DNA from: Thermanaeromonas sp. C210
GTDB lineage: Bacteria; Bacillota; DSM-521; Neomoorellales; Neomoorellaceae
Direction: 5' to 3'
Assembly: GCF_013167955.1 (NCBI RefSeq)
Contig: NZ_BLWF01000004.1
Location: 292,587 to 356,586, forward strand
Length of the DNA stretch: 64,000 nt
The position numbers and the translations under genes were made by a program. Each line of letters begins with the position of its first letter. Positions within the stretch are counted from its first letter, which is position 1. Positions 36,421 to 43,401 of this stretch are shown one piece after another. The notes beneath the pieces were generated by a model that had not been told where the DNA came from, ran no database searches, and saw only the letters and a list, made by a program, of their open reading frames with translations.

Positions 36421-37236
36421 CTAGCCTTCCCTCCTGCCTAGGACGGCGGCCATTCGCCCTGTCCGGCCCCCATCCCGGCGGTACGAGTAAAAAAGCTCCT
36501 GGTGACAGGCCGTACAAAGCCCGGCTACGGCTATTCGCTCCGGATGCAAACCCGCGTCGACCAGAGCAAGGCGGTTGGCTTCCCACAGATCCAGGTACCA
36601 GCTCCCTTCCCCACCCGGTCTTAACACCGCCTCTCCCCAGGGCAGCTGCTTTCTAAAGGCTTCTGCTACCTCGTCACCCACGCGGTAGCAGCAGGGCCCG
36701 ATGGCCGGGCCTATGACTGCCCGGCACTCGGCAGTCCGAACATTAAAGACTTCTGCCAGGCAATCTACTGCTGCCCCGGCCACCCGGCTCAACGTCCCTT
36801 TCCACCCGGCATGGATCAAGGCCATAGCCCTTCCGTCGGCGCTTACAACATAGACCGGTACACAGTCGGCAAATAAGGCTACCAGGGTGATGCCCGGCTC
36901 AGCGGTAACCAGAGCATCTACACCTGGAACACAAGTCTCCAGAGTATCCGCCCCTCTCCCCCTATCCTTCTTTCCGGCCACGGCCACACGGGATCCGTGG
37001 ACCTGCTCTCCCACTACCCAAGTTGCTAGAGGCAACCCTGTAGCCTCGGCGAAGAGGCGGCGGTTAGTCAACACAAGGTCGGGCTCATCACCGACATGGA
37101 AGCCCAGGTTAAGACTTCTGAAAACCCCCGGGCTTACTCCCCCTTGCCGGGTACTGAAGGCAGCCCTGACAGGAGCCTGCTCCTCCAAGGAGGAAAGGCG
37201 AAAATAGGGAACGGATCCTGGAACCAATTCTAACAC
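36421..37236 (-). CDS. pgeF: Purine nucleoside phosphorylase / laccase-domain protein (PgeF, YlmD)
   Basis: Member of the DUF152/LACC1 family: zinc-dependent purine nucleoside phosphorylase and adenosine deaminase activities are described, and E. coli YfiH/PgeF edits peptidoglycan precursors. The Zn ligands are visible in GEQVHGSRV (about 77-85), FADCVPVYV (about 122) and IHAGWKGTLSRV (about 140); AVIGPAIGPCCYRVGDEV follows near 170. The 271 residues are full length. GTG 37236 is used; the ribosome-binding site GGAGGG is rather far (about 13 nt). It starts the ylm run. Confidence 0.93.
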   Translation of the reverse strand: MLELVPGSVPYFRLSSLEEQAPVRAAFSTRQGGVSPGVFRSLNLGFHVGDEPDLVLTNRRLFAEATGLPLATWVVGEQVHGSRVAVAGKKDRGRGADTLETCVPGVDALVTAEPGITLVALFADCVPVYVVSADGRAMALIHAGWKGTLSRVAGAAVDCLAEVFNVRTAECRAVIGPAIGPCCYRVGDEVAEAFRKQLPWGEAVLRPGGEGSWYLDLWEANRLALVDAGLHPERIAVAGLCTACHQELFYSYRRDGGRTGRMAAVLGRREG

Positions 37237-37294
37237 CGTTGGGAAGATCCCTCCTAGGTATCGGTGGCCGGAGGCCGGCGCGGGAAGTTCTTCT

Positions 37295-37315
37295 GGGTGT
37301 TATTATATAACACCC
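37295..37315. promoter_or_regulatory. 21-bp perfect palindrome over a -10 element (operator candidate)
   Basis: GGGTGTTAT (37295-37303), the centre TAT and ATAACACCC (37307-37315) are a perfect inverted repeat. On the minus strand it contains TATAAT (37302-37307), the probable -10 of the pgeF cluster, 66 bp before its start; TTAACT at 37326-37331 is a possible -35 (18-bp spacer). A dimeric repressor bound here would block the promoter. It also lies upstream of capA. Confidence 0.55.
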
Positions 37316-37334
37316 CGGCCCATTTAGTTAAGAG

Positions 37335-37365
37335 AAAAGGCAGGAGTTTTTCCTGCCTGCCTTTT
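37335..37365. terminator. Bidirectional hairpin in the divergent pgeF-capA gap
   Basis: AAAGGCAGGA pairs with TCCTGCC, or alternatively AAAAGGCAG with CTGCCTTTT, around a T-rich loop, and the plus side ends in CCTTTTG. It lies between divergent genes, where a terminator is unexpected. It could stop antisense transcription or belong to the control region. Confidence 0.45.
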
Positions 37366-37417
37366 GTTGCTCCATGGCCTTTTTTGACGCCAATTTTCGC
37401 CTCGTTCAGGCCTCTCG

Positions 37418-37445
37418 TTGCCGTTTATGTGTTAAAATTAATAAT
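37418..37445 (+). promoter_or_regulatory. Possible sigma-A promoter of capA
   Basis: TTGCCG (37418-37423), a 16-bp spacer and AATAAT (37440-37445) precede the start at 37489 by about 43 bp. A small CCCC/GGGG hairpin follows near 37449-37463. The match is modest. Confidence 0.35.
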
Positions 37446-37488
37446 AATCCCCCTCCTCAGGGGAACCGATTTATGGGAGAGGTACTGG

Positions 37489-38610
37489 GTGAGACTAAGG
37501 ACCAAAAGAATTATATGGGCGCTGGCTCTTTTCCTCTTGGCCGGTCTCCTCTGGCGGCCATGGGCGGCCAACCGGGAAACGCCGCCCCTGCCGAGCGAAC
37601 CTCCATCCTCTACACCGCCGCCCCCGCCTGCCGAGCCTTTAACCCTGGCCGCCGTCGGAGACGTCATGTTGGCCCGCAAAGTGGACCGCCTCATGCAATC
37701 CCAGGGACTGGGTTACCCCCTGGCCGAGCTGGGACCCCTGCTGCGGTCAGCCGACCTCACCTTCGGGAATCTGGAGTCCCCCCTCTCCGATACCGGAAAG
37801 CCCATCCCGGGTAAAGGTATCTGGTTCCGCGCACGACCGGAGGCCCTTCAAGTCTTGCAACAGGGGGGCTTTGACATCCTCAACATCGCCAACAACCACA
37901 TCCTGGACTATGATACACCGGCCTTTCTCCAAACGATGGAACTGCTGGACAAAGCGGGTATACGTTACTTCGGTGGGGGACAAAACATCCAGGAGGCGCG
38001 CCGGCCGGTCCTCCTGGAAGAGAAGGGCATTCGTTTGGGCTTCCTCGGCTACAGCGACATGGCCGACATTTTCTGGAGCTACGATTATCCCCGGTCTTTT
38101 AAAGCCACCGCCGATCGCCCCGGCATCGCCCCCCTGGAGATAGAAGCTATGTGCCAGGACGTCGAGCTCCTCAAGGCCCAGACCGATATCGCCGTTGTCT
38201 CCCTCCACTGGGGCACCGAGTACCAGCGCCGCCCGTCGTCCGAGCAACGCCAAATAGCCCATCGCCTGGTGGAGGCCGGGGCCGATATAATTCTGGGCCA
38301 TCATCCCCACGTCTTCCAGGGAATTGAGGTCTATAAAGGAAGTATCATCCTTTACAGCCTGGGTAATTTCATTATGGACCAGAACTGGTCCCGGGAAACC
38401 TGCGAGGGATTGCTGGTGATGCTTACCCTGACCCAAGCCGGTTGGCAGCAGGCGGAAATCCTTCCCGTCCAAATCGTGGAGGAACAACCCCAACGAGCAA
38501 CAGGAACGCGCGCCGGGAAAATCCTGGCGGAGCTCCGGGATTTGAGCCGGGACTTAGACACCGCAGTAGAGATCAGCGGAAACCGAGCTATAGTCCACCA
38601 ACAGCCTTAA
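37489..38610 (+). CDS. CapA-family poly-gamma-glutamate-type metallophosphatase
   Basis: Exported or membrane-anchored calcineurin-like phosphoesterase of the PGA_cap family, related to CapA/PgsA but here without other capsule genes. GTG 37489 is chosen for GGAGAGG 6 nt upstream; it gives MRLRTKRIIWALALFLLAGL, a signal anchor (about 7-22). A Pro-rich linker (SEPPSSTPPPPP) follows, then the catalytic domain: LAAVGDVMLARKV, FGNLESPLS, NIANNHILDY, SLHWGTEYQ, ILGHHPHVFQG and YSLGNFIMD, all metal-binding motifs of the family. 373 residues. It is convergent with ymxH, 4 nt apart. Confidence 0.88.
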   Translation: MRLRTKRIIWALALFLLAGLLWRPWAANRETPPLPSEPPSSTPPPPPAEPLTLAAVGDVMLARKVDRLMQSQGLGYPLAELGPLLRSADLTFGNLESPLSDTGKPIPGKGIWFRARPEALQVLQQGGFDILNIANNHILDYDTPAFLQTMELLDKAGIRYFGGGQNIQEARRPVLLEEKGIRLGFLGYSDMADIFWSYDYPRSFKATADRPGIAPLEIEAMCQDVELLKAQTDIAVVSLHWGTEYQRRPSSEQRQIAHRLVEAGADIILGHHPHVFQGIEVYKGSIILYSLGNFIMDQNWSRETCEGLLVMLTLTQAGWQQAEILPVQIVEEQPQRATGTRAGKILAELRDLSRDLDTAVEISGNRAIVHQQP

Positions 38611-38614
38611 AGTG

Positions 38615-38879
38615 CTATTTCTTGTGCTGGGGAGCGACGAAGCTAGGATTTTCTACCAGAATAACGTCTACTCCGACTTTAACAACCTTTTCCCAGGGTA
38701 TAATCATATCCTCGTTATGTCCAAAAAAAAAACAAGAACTTCCCGGTCTGGCCGGGTAAGATCAAAGCTTTGATCCGTCCTTCTTCCACGTCGATCTCCA
38801 CGTCTTTGATGAGGCCAAGCCGGCGGCCGTCCACTACATTGATGACGTCCCGCAGGCGGAGCTCCGAAACCCTGACCAC
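38615..38879 (-). pseudogene. ymxH: YlmC/YmxH PRC-barrel sporulation protein, frameshifted at a T10 run
   Basis: GTG 38879 begins VVRVSELRLRDVINVVDGRR, the conserved YlmC/YmxH (PRC-barrel) start. The zero frame runs into ten T on the minus strand (38723-38732) and stops at 38715 after 54 residues. If one T is dropped, reading continues as GHNEDMIIPWEKVVKVGVDV and ends at TAG 38615, giving a normal protein of about 87 residues. So this is an authentic +1 indel, a sequencing error, or a gene decoded by polymerase slippage or frameshifting at the T-run. It follows sigG and spoIIR. Confidence 0.85.
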
Positions 38880-38940
38880 CCCCGCCACCCCCAAGTATTT
38901 ATATCCTTAGGCTTAACATCATTATATGCGGCGGGGGTGG
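38876..38940 (-). promoter_or_regulatory. 11-bp inverted repeat masking the ymxH start
   Basis: GGCGGGGGTGG and CCACCCCCGCC (38876-38886 and 38930-38940) are perfect complements 43 nt apart. The downstream arm holds the GTG start codon and part of the ribosome-binding region of ymxH. The loop contains a TATAAT (38921-38926). It may be an mRNA hairpin that hides the start in read-through transcripts, or a DNA operator around an internal promoter. Confidence 0.5.
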
Positions 38941-38953
38941 AGGAGTTTATCGG

Positions 38954-39604
38954 TCAGAAGGGGCTGGCGGCTAGGAGGGAGGCCAGGCGCTCTTTAGAAG
39001 CCTGCAGTACCTCTATAATCTTGAACCGCAGCTCTACCCGGCGCTCCTGGGGGTAGGATTCACCGGCAAGGGGTGCTACCACCGCCCGGGTTTCCCCGCC
39101 GTCCGCCACATCCACCAGGCACAGGGGAGGGAACAAGACACACCACCAGTTTTCCCCCTTCCCTTCGCCGATGATTAAGCGTACGGCCTCATAGCGGCCT
39201 TGGGGGAGGACGAGGGAGCCGTATGTTCGGGTAGGAAAGTCAAAGTCGCCCCACTGGGCTTTAACGGGATAAGGGCTCCCTTCGGCAGAAAGCTTTTCTT
39301 CGGCCGCCCGGGTCAAGGTGGCCAGATTTTGGGCCAGCCAGTGCCGGGCTTCCTCTACATCCCTCGCGTCCTTTAACTGCTTGCTCGCCTCCGCCAGGAC
39401 AACATTCCGGACCTCCATCTTCAACTGCTGGTCGCGGTCGGTATCACTGGGAGCGACTACGTGGAGCCGGATGAGATTGTCAGGGTTGTAGGCCGGTACC
39501 GCGGGAGAATCCGGAAGACTTCCCCGACCGGCAGCCAGGCCCGCAAGGACCAGTAATAATGCACCAATTCCGACAGCTATGCCGTAACGCCGATATGAGA
39601 ACAT
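38954..39604 (-). CDS. spoIIR: Stage II sporulation protein R
   Basis: Signal protein made in the forespore and secreted into the intermembrane space, where it activates SpoIIGA to process pro-sigma-E. The 216 residues start with a signal or anchor helix (about 8-27). The family hallmarks are LIRLHVVAPSDTDRDQQLK near 45 and NWWCVLFPPLCLVD near 152. It starts 11 nt after sigG, so it is probably co-transcribed from the sigma-F-like promoter at 40431-40460, which would give forespore expression. Confidence 0.95.
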   Translation of the reverse strand: MFSYRRYGIAVGIGALLLVLAGLAAGRGSLPDSPAVPAYNPDNLIRLHVVAPSDTDRDQQLKMEVRNVVLAEASKQLKDARDVEEARHWLAQNLATLTRAAEEKLSAEGSPYPVKAQWGDFDFPTRTYGSLVLPQGRYEAVRLIIGEGKGENWWCVLFPPLCLVDVADGGETRAVVAPLAGESYPQERRVELRFKIIEVLQASKERLASLLAASPF

Positions 39605-39615
39605 CTTGCCTCCTC

Positions 39616-40389
39616 CTACATGTACTTGCGCATGTGATTCAAAGCCGCTTTTTCCAGGCGGGAAACCTGGGCCTGAGAAATGCCTATCTCCTCGGCCACC
39701 TCCATCTGGGTCTTCCCTTCAAAGAAGCGCAGGGAAAGGATGAGCCTCTCCCTTTCATTGAGCTTGCCGAGGGCTTCCCGCACGGCAATGCTCTCCAACC
39801 AAGCACCGTCCTGGTTCTTTTCGTCTCCGATCTGGTCCATTACATAGATGGGATCGCCCCCATCATTATAAATGGGCTCAAAAAGAGAAACCGGCTCCTG
39901 GATGGCATCCAGGGCAAAGATTACCTCTTCCTGGGGCATATTGAGCTCCCGGGCTATCTCCGCCACCGAGGGCTCCCGGCCATACCGGCTTACCAGGGCA
40001 TCCCTCACCTGCAGGGCGCGGTAGGCCACGTCTCGCAGGGAGCGGCTGACCCTTATGGGATTATTATCCCGCAAGTAGCGCCGGATCTCTCCGATAATCA
40101 TGGGCACGGCGTAGGTGGAAAATTTAACATTTTGGGCCAGATCGAAATTATCTATGGCCTTCATAAGGCCAATGCAGCCCACTTGGAACAGATCATCCAC
40201 GAACTCTCCCCGGTTAGTGAAGCGCTGGATAACGCTCAAGACCAGCCTCAAATTGCCGCGGATAAGCTTCTCCCGGGCACTCTGATCGCCGGCCTGCATC
40301 GCCTGAAACAACTCGCGCATCTCTTCATTGCTCAGGAGGGGGAGCTTGGAGGTATTTACTCCGCAAATCTCCACTTTGTTGAGGGTCAC
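39616..40389 (-). CDS. sigG: RNA polymerase sigma-G (late forespore)
   Basis: Late forespore-specific sigma factor. GTG 40389 (MTLNKVEICGVNTSKLPLLS) has GGGAGG about 10 nt upstream and matches the SigG N-terminus (NKVEICGVxTSKLP). Region 2 reads RRFTNRGEFVDDLFQVGCIG-like (about 60-80) with KFSTYAVPMIIGEIRRYLRD, and the region 4 helix-turn-helix is QMEVAEEIGISQAQVSRLEK near the end. The 257-residue length is normal. It has its own promoter and is separated from sigE by a terminator. Confidence 0.96.
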   Translation of the reverse strand: MTLNKVEICGVNTSKLPLLSNEEMRELFQAMQAGDQSAREKLIRGNLRLVLSVIQRFTNRGEFVDDLFQVGCIGLMKAIDNFDLAQNVKFSTYAVPMIIGEIRRYLRDNNPIRVSRSLRDVAYRALQVRDALVSRYGREPSVAEIARELNMPQEEVIFALDAIQEPVSLFEPIYNDGGDPIYVMDQIGDEKNQDGAWLESIAVREALGKLNERERLILSLRFFEGKTQMEVAEEIGISQAQVSRLEKAALNHMRKYM

Positions 40390-40430
40390 CGGCGCAAAAC
40401 CTCCCATCCCCACTATTTGCCCGGTAATTT

Positions 40431-40460
40431 AATTATTACCACCCGGCTCTACTTTTATAC
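40431..40460 (-). promoter_or_regulatory. Sigma-F-type promoter of sigG-spoIIR
   Basis: On the minus strand GTATA (40456-40460) and GGTAATAATT (40431-40440) are separated by 15 bp, a full match to the sigma-F consensus as I know it (GYATA, N15-16, GGnrAnAnTw). It lies 42 bp upstream of sigG and just after the sigE terminator. sigG is sigma-F-dependent in Bacillus subtilis. Confidence 0.7.
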
Positions 40461-40461
40461 G

Positions 40462-40492
40462 AAAATAAAAGACCCGCATTATTCCATGCGGG
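40462..40492 (-). terminator. Terminator overlapping the sigE stop codon
   Basis: CCCGCAT and ATGCGGG form a perfect 7-bp stem with the sigE TAA in the loop, followed by TCTTTTATTTT on the minus strand. It isolates spoIIGA-sigE from sigG. Confidence 0.85.
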
Positions 40493-41207
40493 CGATTTCC
40501 TTTCGCAGCCGTTTTATTATTCTTTTTTCCAGGCGGGATATATATGATTGGGAGATGCCTAGAATGTCCGCCACTTCCTTTTGGGTTTTTTCCACCCCAT
40601 CGATGAGGCCAAAGCGAAATTCCATGATCTTCCTCTCCCGCGGCGTCAACTTGCGCATGGCCGCGTGTAATAGCTTGCGATCTATCTCCTCCTCAATGGA
40701 CTTATATATAATATCGGTGTCCGTGCCCAGAACATCAGACAAAAGAAGTTCATTACCGTCCCAATCGATGTTTAAGGGCTCATCAAAGGATACTTCTACC
40801 CTGGTCTTATTGTTGCGGCGCAGGTGCATCAAAATTTCATTTTCAATGCACCGCGAAGCATAAGTAGCCAGTTTGATGCGCTTCTTGGGATCGAAGGTAT
40901 TGACGGCTTTGATAAGGCCGATGGTCCCGATGGAAACCAGATCTTCAATGCCTATCCCGGTATTTTCGAATTTGCGGGCGATATAGACCACCAGCCGTAG
41001 ATTGCGCTCAATGAGGGTGGTTTTTACTCCTGCATCGCCGTCTTCCAGGCGGTTCAGTAAGTAGTTTTCCTCATCGCTGGAAAGGGGCGGGGGCAATGCC
41101 TCGCTGCCGCTTACGTAAAAAAGCTCTCCCAGCCGGTGGACGACTGCTAACAGCCGCCCGGCAGCCAGTTTAAGCTTCAATTTCCATAGCGTCCAGCTTC
41201 CGGCCAC
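40479..41207 (-). CDS. sigE: Pro-sigma-E (early mother-cell sigma factor)
   Basis: Mother-cell sigma factor made as an inactive precursor. GTG 41207 gives [14 protein letters not shown] with GGGGGA 8 nt upstream; an ATG three codons before has no room for a site. The pro-region (about 1-30) is amphipathic, and the conserved cleavage area reads [14 protein letters not shown]. Region 2 has [22 protein letters not shown] and [20 protein letters not shown]; region 4 has [20 protein letters not shown]. 242 residues. It lies 27 nt after its protease gene spoIIGA. Confidence 0.96.
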   Translation of the reverse strand: MAGSWTLWKLKLKLAAGRLLAVVHRLGELFYVSGSEALPPPLSSDEENYLLNRLEDGDAGVKTTLIERNLRLVVYIARKFENTGIGIEDLVSIGTIGLIKAVNTFDPKKRIKLATYASRCIENEILMHLRRNNKTRVEVSFDEPLNIDWDGNELLLSDVLGTDTDIIYKSIEEEIDRKLLHAAMRKLTPRERKIMEFRFGLIDGVEKTQKEVADILGISQSYISRLEKRIIKRLRKEIARME

Positions 41208-41234
41208 ATGTCCCATCCCCCTTCATCCCTGAAC

Positions 41235-42158
41235 TCAGACCTGCAAAAGATCCGGGTGCAGCAGGGCCCGGTAACCGCCTTCTAGGTTGAGGCGTTGCCA
41301 GCAGAGGCCTATTACCACATCTTTCACTCTGATTAAGCGGTCTTCCCACAAAACAACCACCTCATCGGGCTTGAAGCCCAGCAACAAACCGTGCTCCCGG
41401 CCCAGGGAATGGAAGGGAATGACTCGAATGCGCGCCGCCCAGGGTGTCCCATGGAGGGAGGACACCAGTTTTTCCAGTTCTGGCTCCCCGGGTACGGTTA
41501 AGTCTAACTGCAGTTCGGGAGGCAACAGGGGACGCAGGGCTCCGTACTCGGCCACGATGACCGGACGACCTGTAAAGGGATCCCGCAAGTTGTTGCCGGT
41601 ATCGACGAGGGCTTTCAGGGCCAGCCGCTTCCCGTTAAAACCGATAACGATGGGCAGGCGCAGCAGGCTCTGCCAAAAATTTCGCTTAATAAAGAGGCTC
41701 CCCCAGTAGACTAAGAACAGGGCAGCCCCTACGGCCATGGCCAGCCCTCCATAGGGCAAAGGGCCTATAACTACTCCTCCGCCTGTGAAGGCCTGGGCGG
41801 TCAAGGCATCGGCCAGGTACAGGGCGCCCAGCACCGCTCCGCCCATGACGAAGGAAACTAAATAAAAATACCCCACCCCTTGCAGGAACTTATGCCAGCT
41901 CACGGGGAAAAAGGCCAGGGACACCATGAGCAGAGACACCAGGATCTTGACGGCAAACCACATCCACGGCCCGCCGGCGGGGGAAAAAATGGTCAGGGAA
42001 TAAAGGGAGCCCAGGGCTGCCCCGCCCAACAAGCGCCAGGGGCTAGTTGCGGCCTGGGACAGCCTGGCCGTCGCCCAGAGGATAATATAATCCATAAACA
42101 AATTAACGAGCAAAACTACGTCCAAATAAATAATATGAGTCCCCGCCACCCCGCCCAT
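41235..42158 (-). CDS. spoIIGA: Sporulation sigma-E processing protease SpoIIGA
   Basis: Membrane aspartic protease that cleaves pro-sigma-E in the septum of sporulating cells after SpoIIR signalling. The first about 165 residues form five membrane helices (THIIYLDVVLLVNLFMDYII first). The catalytic half has the Asp motif KALVDTGNNLRDPFTGRPVI and the end ends in WQRLNLEGGYRALLHPDLL. The start is uncertain: ATG 42158 is used, a GTG four codons in is possible, and the frame is open to 42188. It forms the spoIIG operon with sigE. Confidence 0.94.
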   Translation of the reverse strand: MGGVAGTHIIYLDVVLLVNLFMDYIILWATARLSQAATSPWRLLGGAALGSLYSLTIFSPAGGPWMWFAVKILVSLLMVSLAFFPVSWHKFLQGVGYFYLVSFVMGGAVLGALYLADALTAQAFTGGGVVIGPLPYGGLAMAVGAALFLVYWGSLFIKRNFWQSLLRLPIVIGFNGKRLALKALVDTGNNLRDPFTGRPVIVAEYGALRPLLPPELQLDLTVPGEPELEKLVSSLHGTPWAARIRVIPFHSLGREHGLLLGFKPDEVVVLWEDRLIRVKDVVIGLCWQRLNLEGGYRALLHPDLLQV

Positions 42159-42231
42159 CACTCCGGCACCCGCCCTAATTATTACCATGATATGAGCTTA
42201 ATGGCATTTTAAGACCTGCTTGCCATTAAAC

Positions 42232-42277
42232 ATTATATAAGACGGGCCCAAAAAAATATGTCAGGTGGTGGCGACAA
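42232..42277 (-). promoter_or_regulatory. Spo0A-activated spoIIG-type promoter
   Basis: Minus strand: a perfect -10 TATAAT (42232-42237) lies 21 bp from CTGACA (42259-42264), an abnormally long spacer like the 22 bp of the Bacillus spoIIG promoter. TTGTCG (42272-42277) and TGACATA are degenerate 0A boxes around the -35. It is placed about 75 bp before spoIIGA. Confidence 0.6.
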
Positions 42278-42307
42278 AAATAAAAGGCTGCTTTGACAAA
42301 CAGCCTT
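42276..42307 (-). terminator. Terminator of the dcw operon after ftsZ
   Basis: AAGGCTG and CAGCCTT close a 10-nt loop (42284-42307), followed by TTATTTTT on the minus strand, 7 nt after the ftsZ stop. The 3' end touches the 0A-box region of spoIIG. Confidence 0.85.
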
Positions 42308-42313
42308 GACTCT

Positions 42314-43378
42314 TTACCTCCGACGAAGGAAGGCAGGTATGTCCAGATCGTCCAGATCAAAGTTCTTGATGTCCATTTCCCGGGTGGCCGCTGCCTGTTT
42401 GGCGGCGCTTTCTCGTCGCTGGCCTTCAAAACCGGTAGCAATTACCGTCACCCTGATCTCGTCCTTTAGGTTTTCATCGATGACGGCACCGAAGATGATG
42501 TTGGCGTCGGGGTCCGCCGATGCCGCAATGATTTCCGCCGCTTCGTTGACTTCAAAGAGGCCCAGGTTAGGTCCACCGGTGATGTTCAACAGTATGCCCC
42601 GGGCTCCCTCAATGGAGGTTTCCAGTAGAGGGCTGGAGACAGCCATCTTGGCCGCCTCTACCGCCCGCTTTTCCCCGGTAGCGCGGCCTATCCCCATCAG
42701 GGCGGAGCCGGCGTCGGTCATAATGGTCTTAACATCGGCAAAGTCCAGGTTGATCAAGCCGGGAACGGTAATAAGGTCGGAAATACCCTGGACTCCCTGA
42801 CGGAGTACGTCGTCGGCGATGCGAAAAGCCTCCGTAATGGTGGTCTGCTTATCGGCCACCTGCAGCAGCCGATCATTGGGGATCACAATCAAAGTATCCA
42901 CTTTGGTGCGCAGCTCGGCAATACCGCTTTCAGCCTGGAGGGCCCGCTTACGCCCTTCGAAAGTAAAGGGACGGGTAACCACCGCTACCGTAAGGGCACC
43001 TACCTCTTTGGCTATCTGCGCGACCACCGGGGCAGCCCCGGTGCCCGTCCCGCCGCCCATGCCGGCCGTAATGAAAACCATATCCGCTCCCTGGAGACGC
43101 TGGGCCAGCTCTTCCCGGCTTTCTTCAGCGGCTTTCTTCCCTATTTCGGGATTGGCGCCCGCCCCCAAGCCTTTGGTGAGCTTGGCGCCTATCTGGATTT
43201 TCTGTTCTGCCTGGCACAGGCGCAGGGCCTGAGCATCGGTGTTCACGCTGATAAATTCGACGCCCTTCAGGCTGGCGGCTATCATGCGATTGACGGCGTT
43301 ATTCCCTCCGCCCCCCACACCCACCACTTTAATAACTGCAAACTGGTGGTTGAGGTCCCCATCATCAAATTCCAGCAC
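42314..43378 (-). CDS. ftsZ: Cell-division GTPase FtsZ
   Basis: Tubulin-like GTPase that forms the division ring. The 354 residues show [15 protein letters not shown] near 18, the tubulin signature [10 protein letters not shown] near 108, the T7 region [11 protein letters not shown] near 210 and the C-terminal conserved peptide [10 protein letters not shown], which binds FtsA and SepF. GTG 43378 has AGGGAGGA upstream. It is the last gene of the dcw run, 23 nt after ftsA, and both FtsZ anchors (FtsA and SepF) are encoded in the window. Confidence 0.98.
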   Translation of the reverse strand: MLEFDDGDLNHQFAVIKVVGVGGGGNNAVNRMIAASLKGVEFISVNTDAQALRLCQAEQKIQIGAKLTKGLGAGANPEIGKKAAEESREELAQRLQGADMVFITAGMGGGTGTGAAPVVAQIAKEVGALTVAVVTRPFTFEGRKRALQAESGIAELRTKVDTLIVIPNDRLLQVADKQTTITEAFRIADDVLRQGVQGISDLITVPGLINLDFADVKTIMTDAGSALMGIGRATGEKRAVEAAKMAVSSPLLETSIEGARGILLNITGGPNLGLFEVNEAAEIIAASADPDANIIFGAVIDENLKDEIRVTVIATGFEGQRRESAAKQAAATREMDIKNFDLDDLDIPAFLRRR

Positions 43379-43401
43379 CCGTTATTCCTCCCTTTGCTAG
43401 C

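Noticed and set aside
37264-37488. Longer start of the CapA-like protein
   Set aside because: It would translate across the palindrome, hairpin and promoter, with no RBS; GTG 37489 has an RBS and yields a proper signal anchor.
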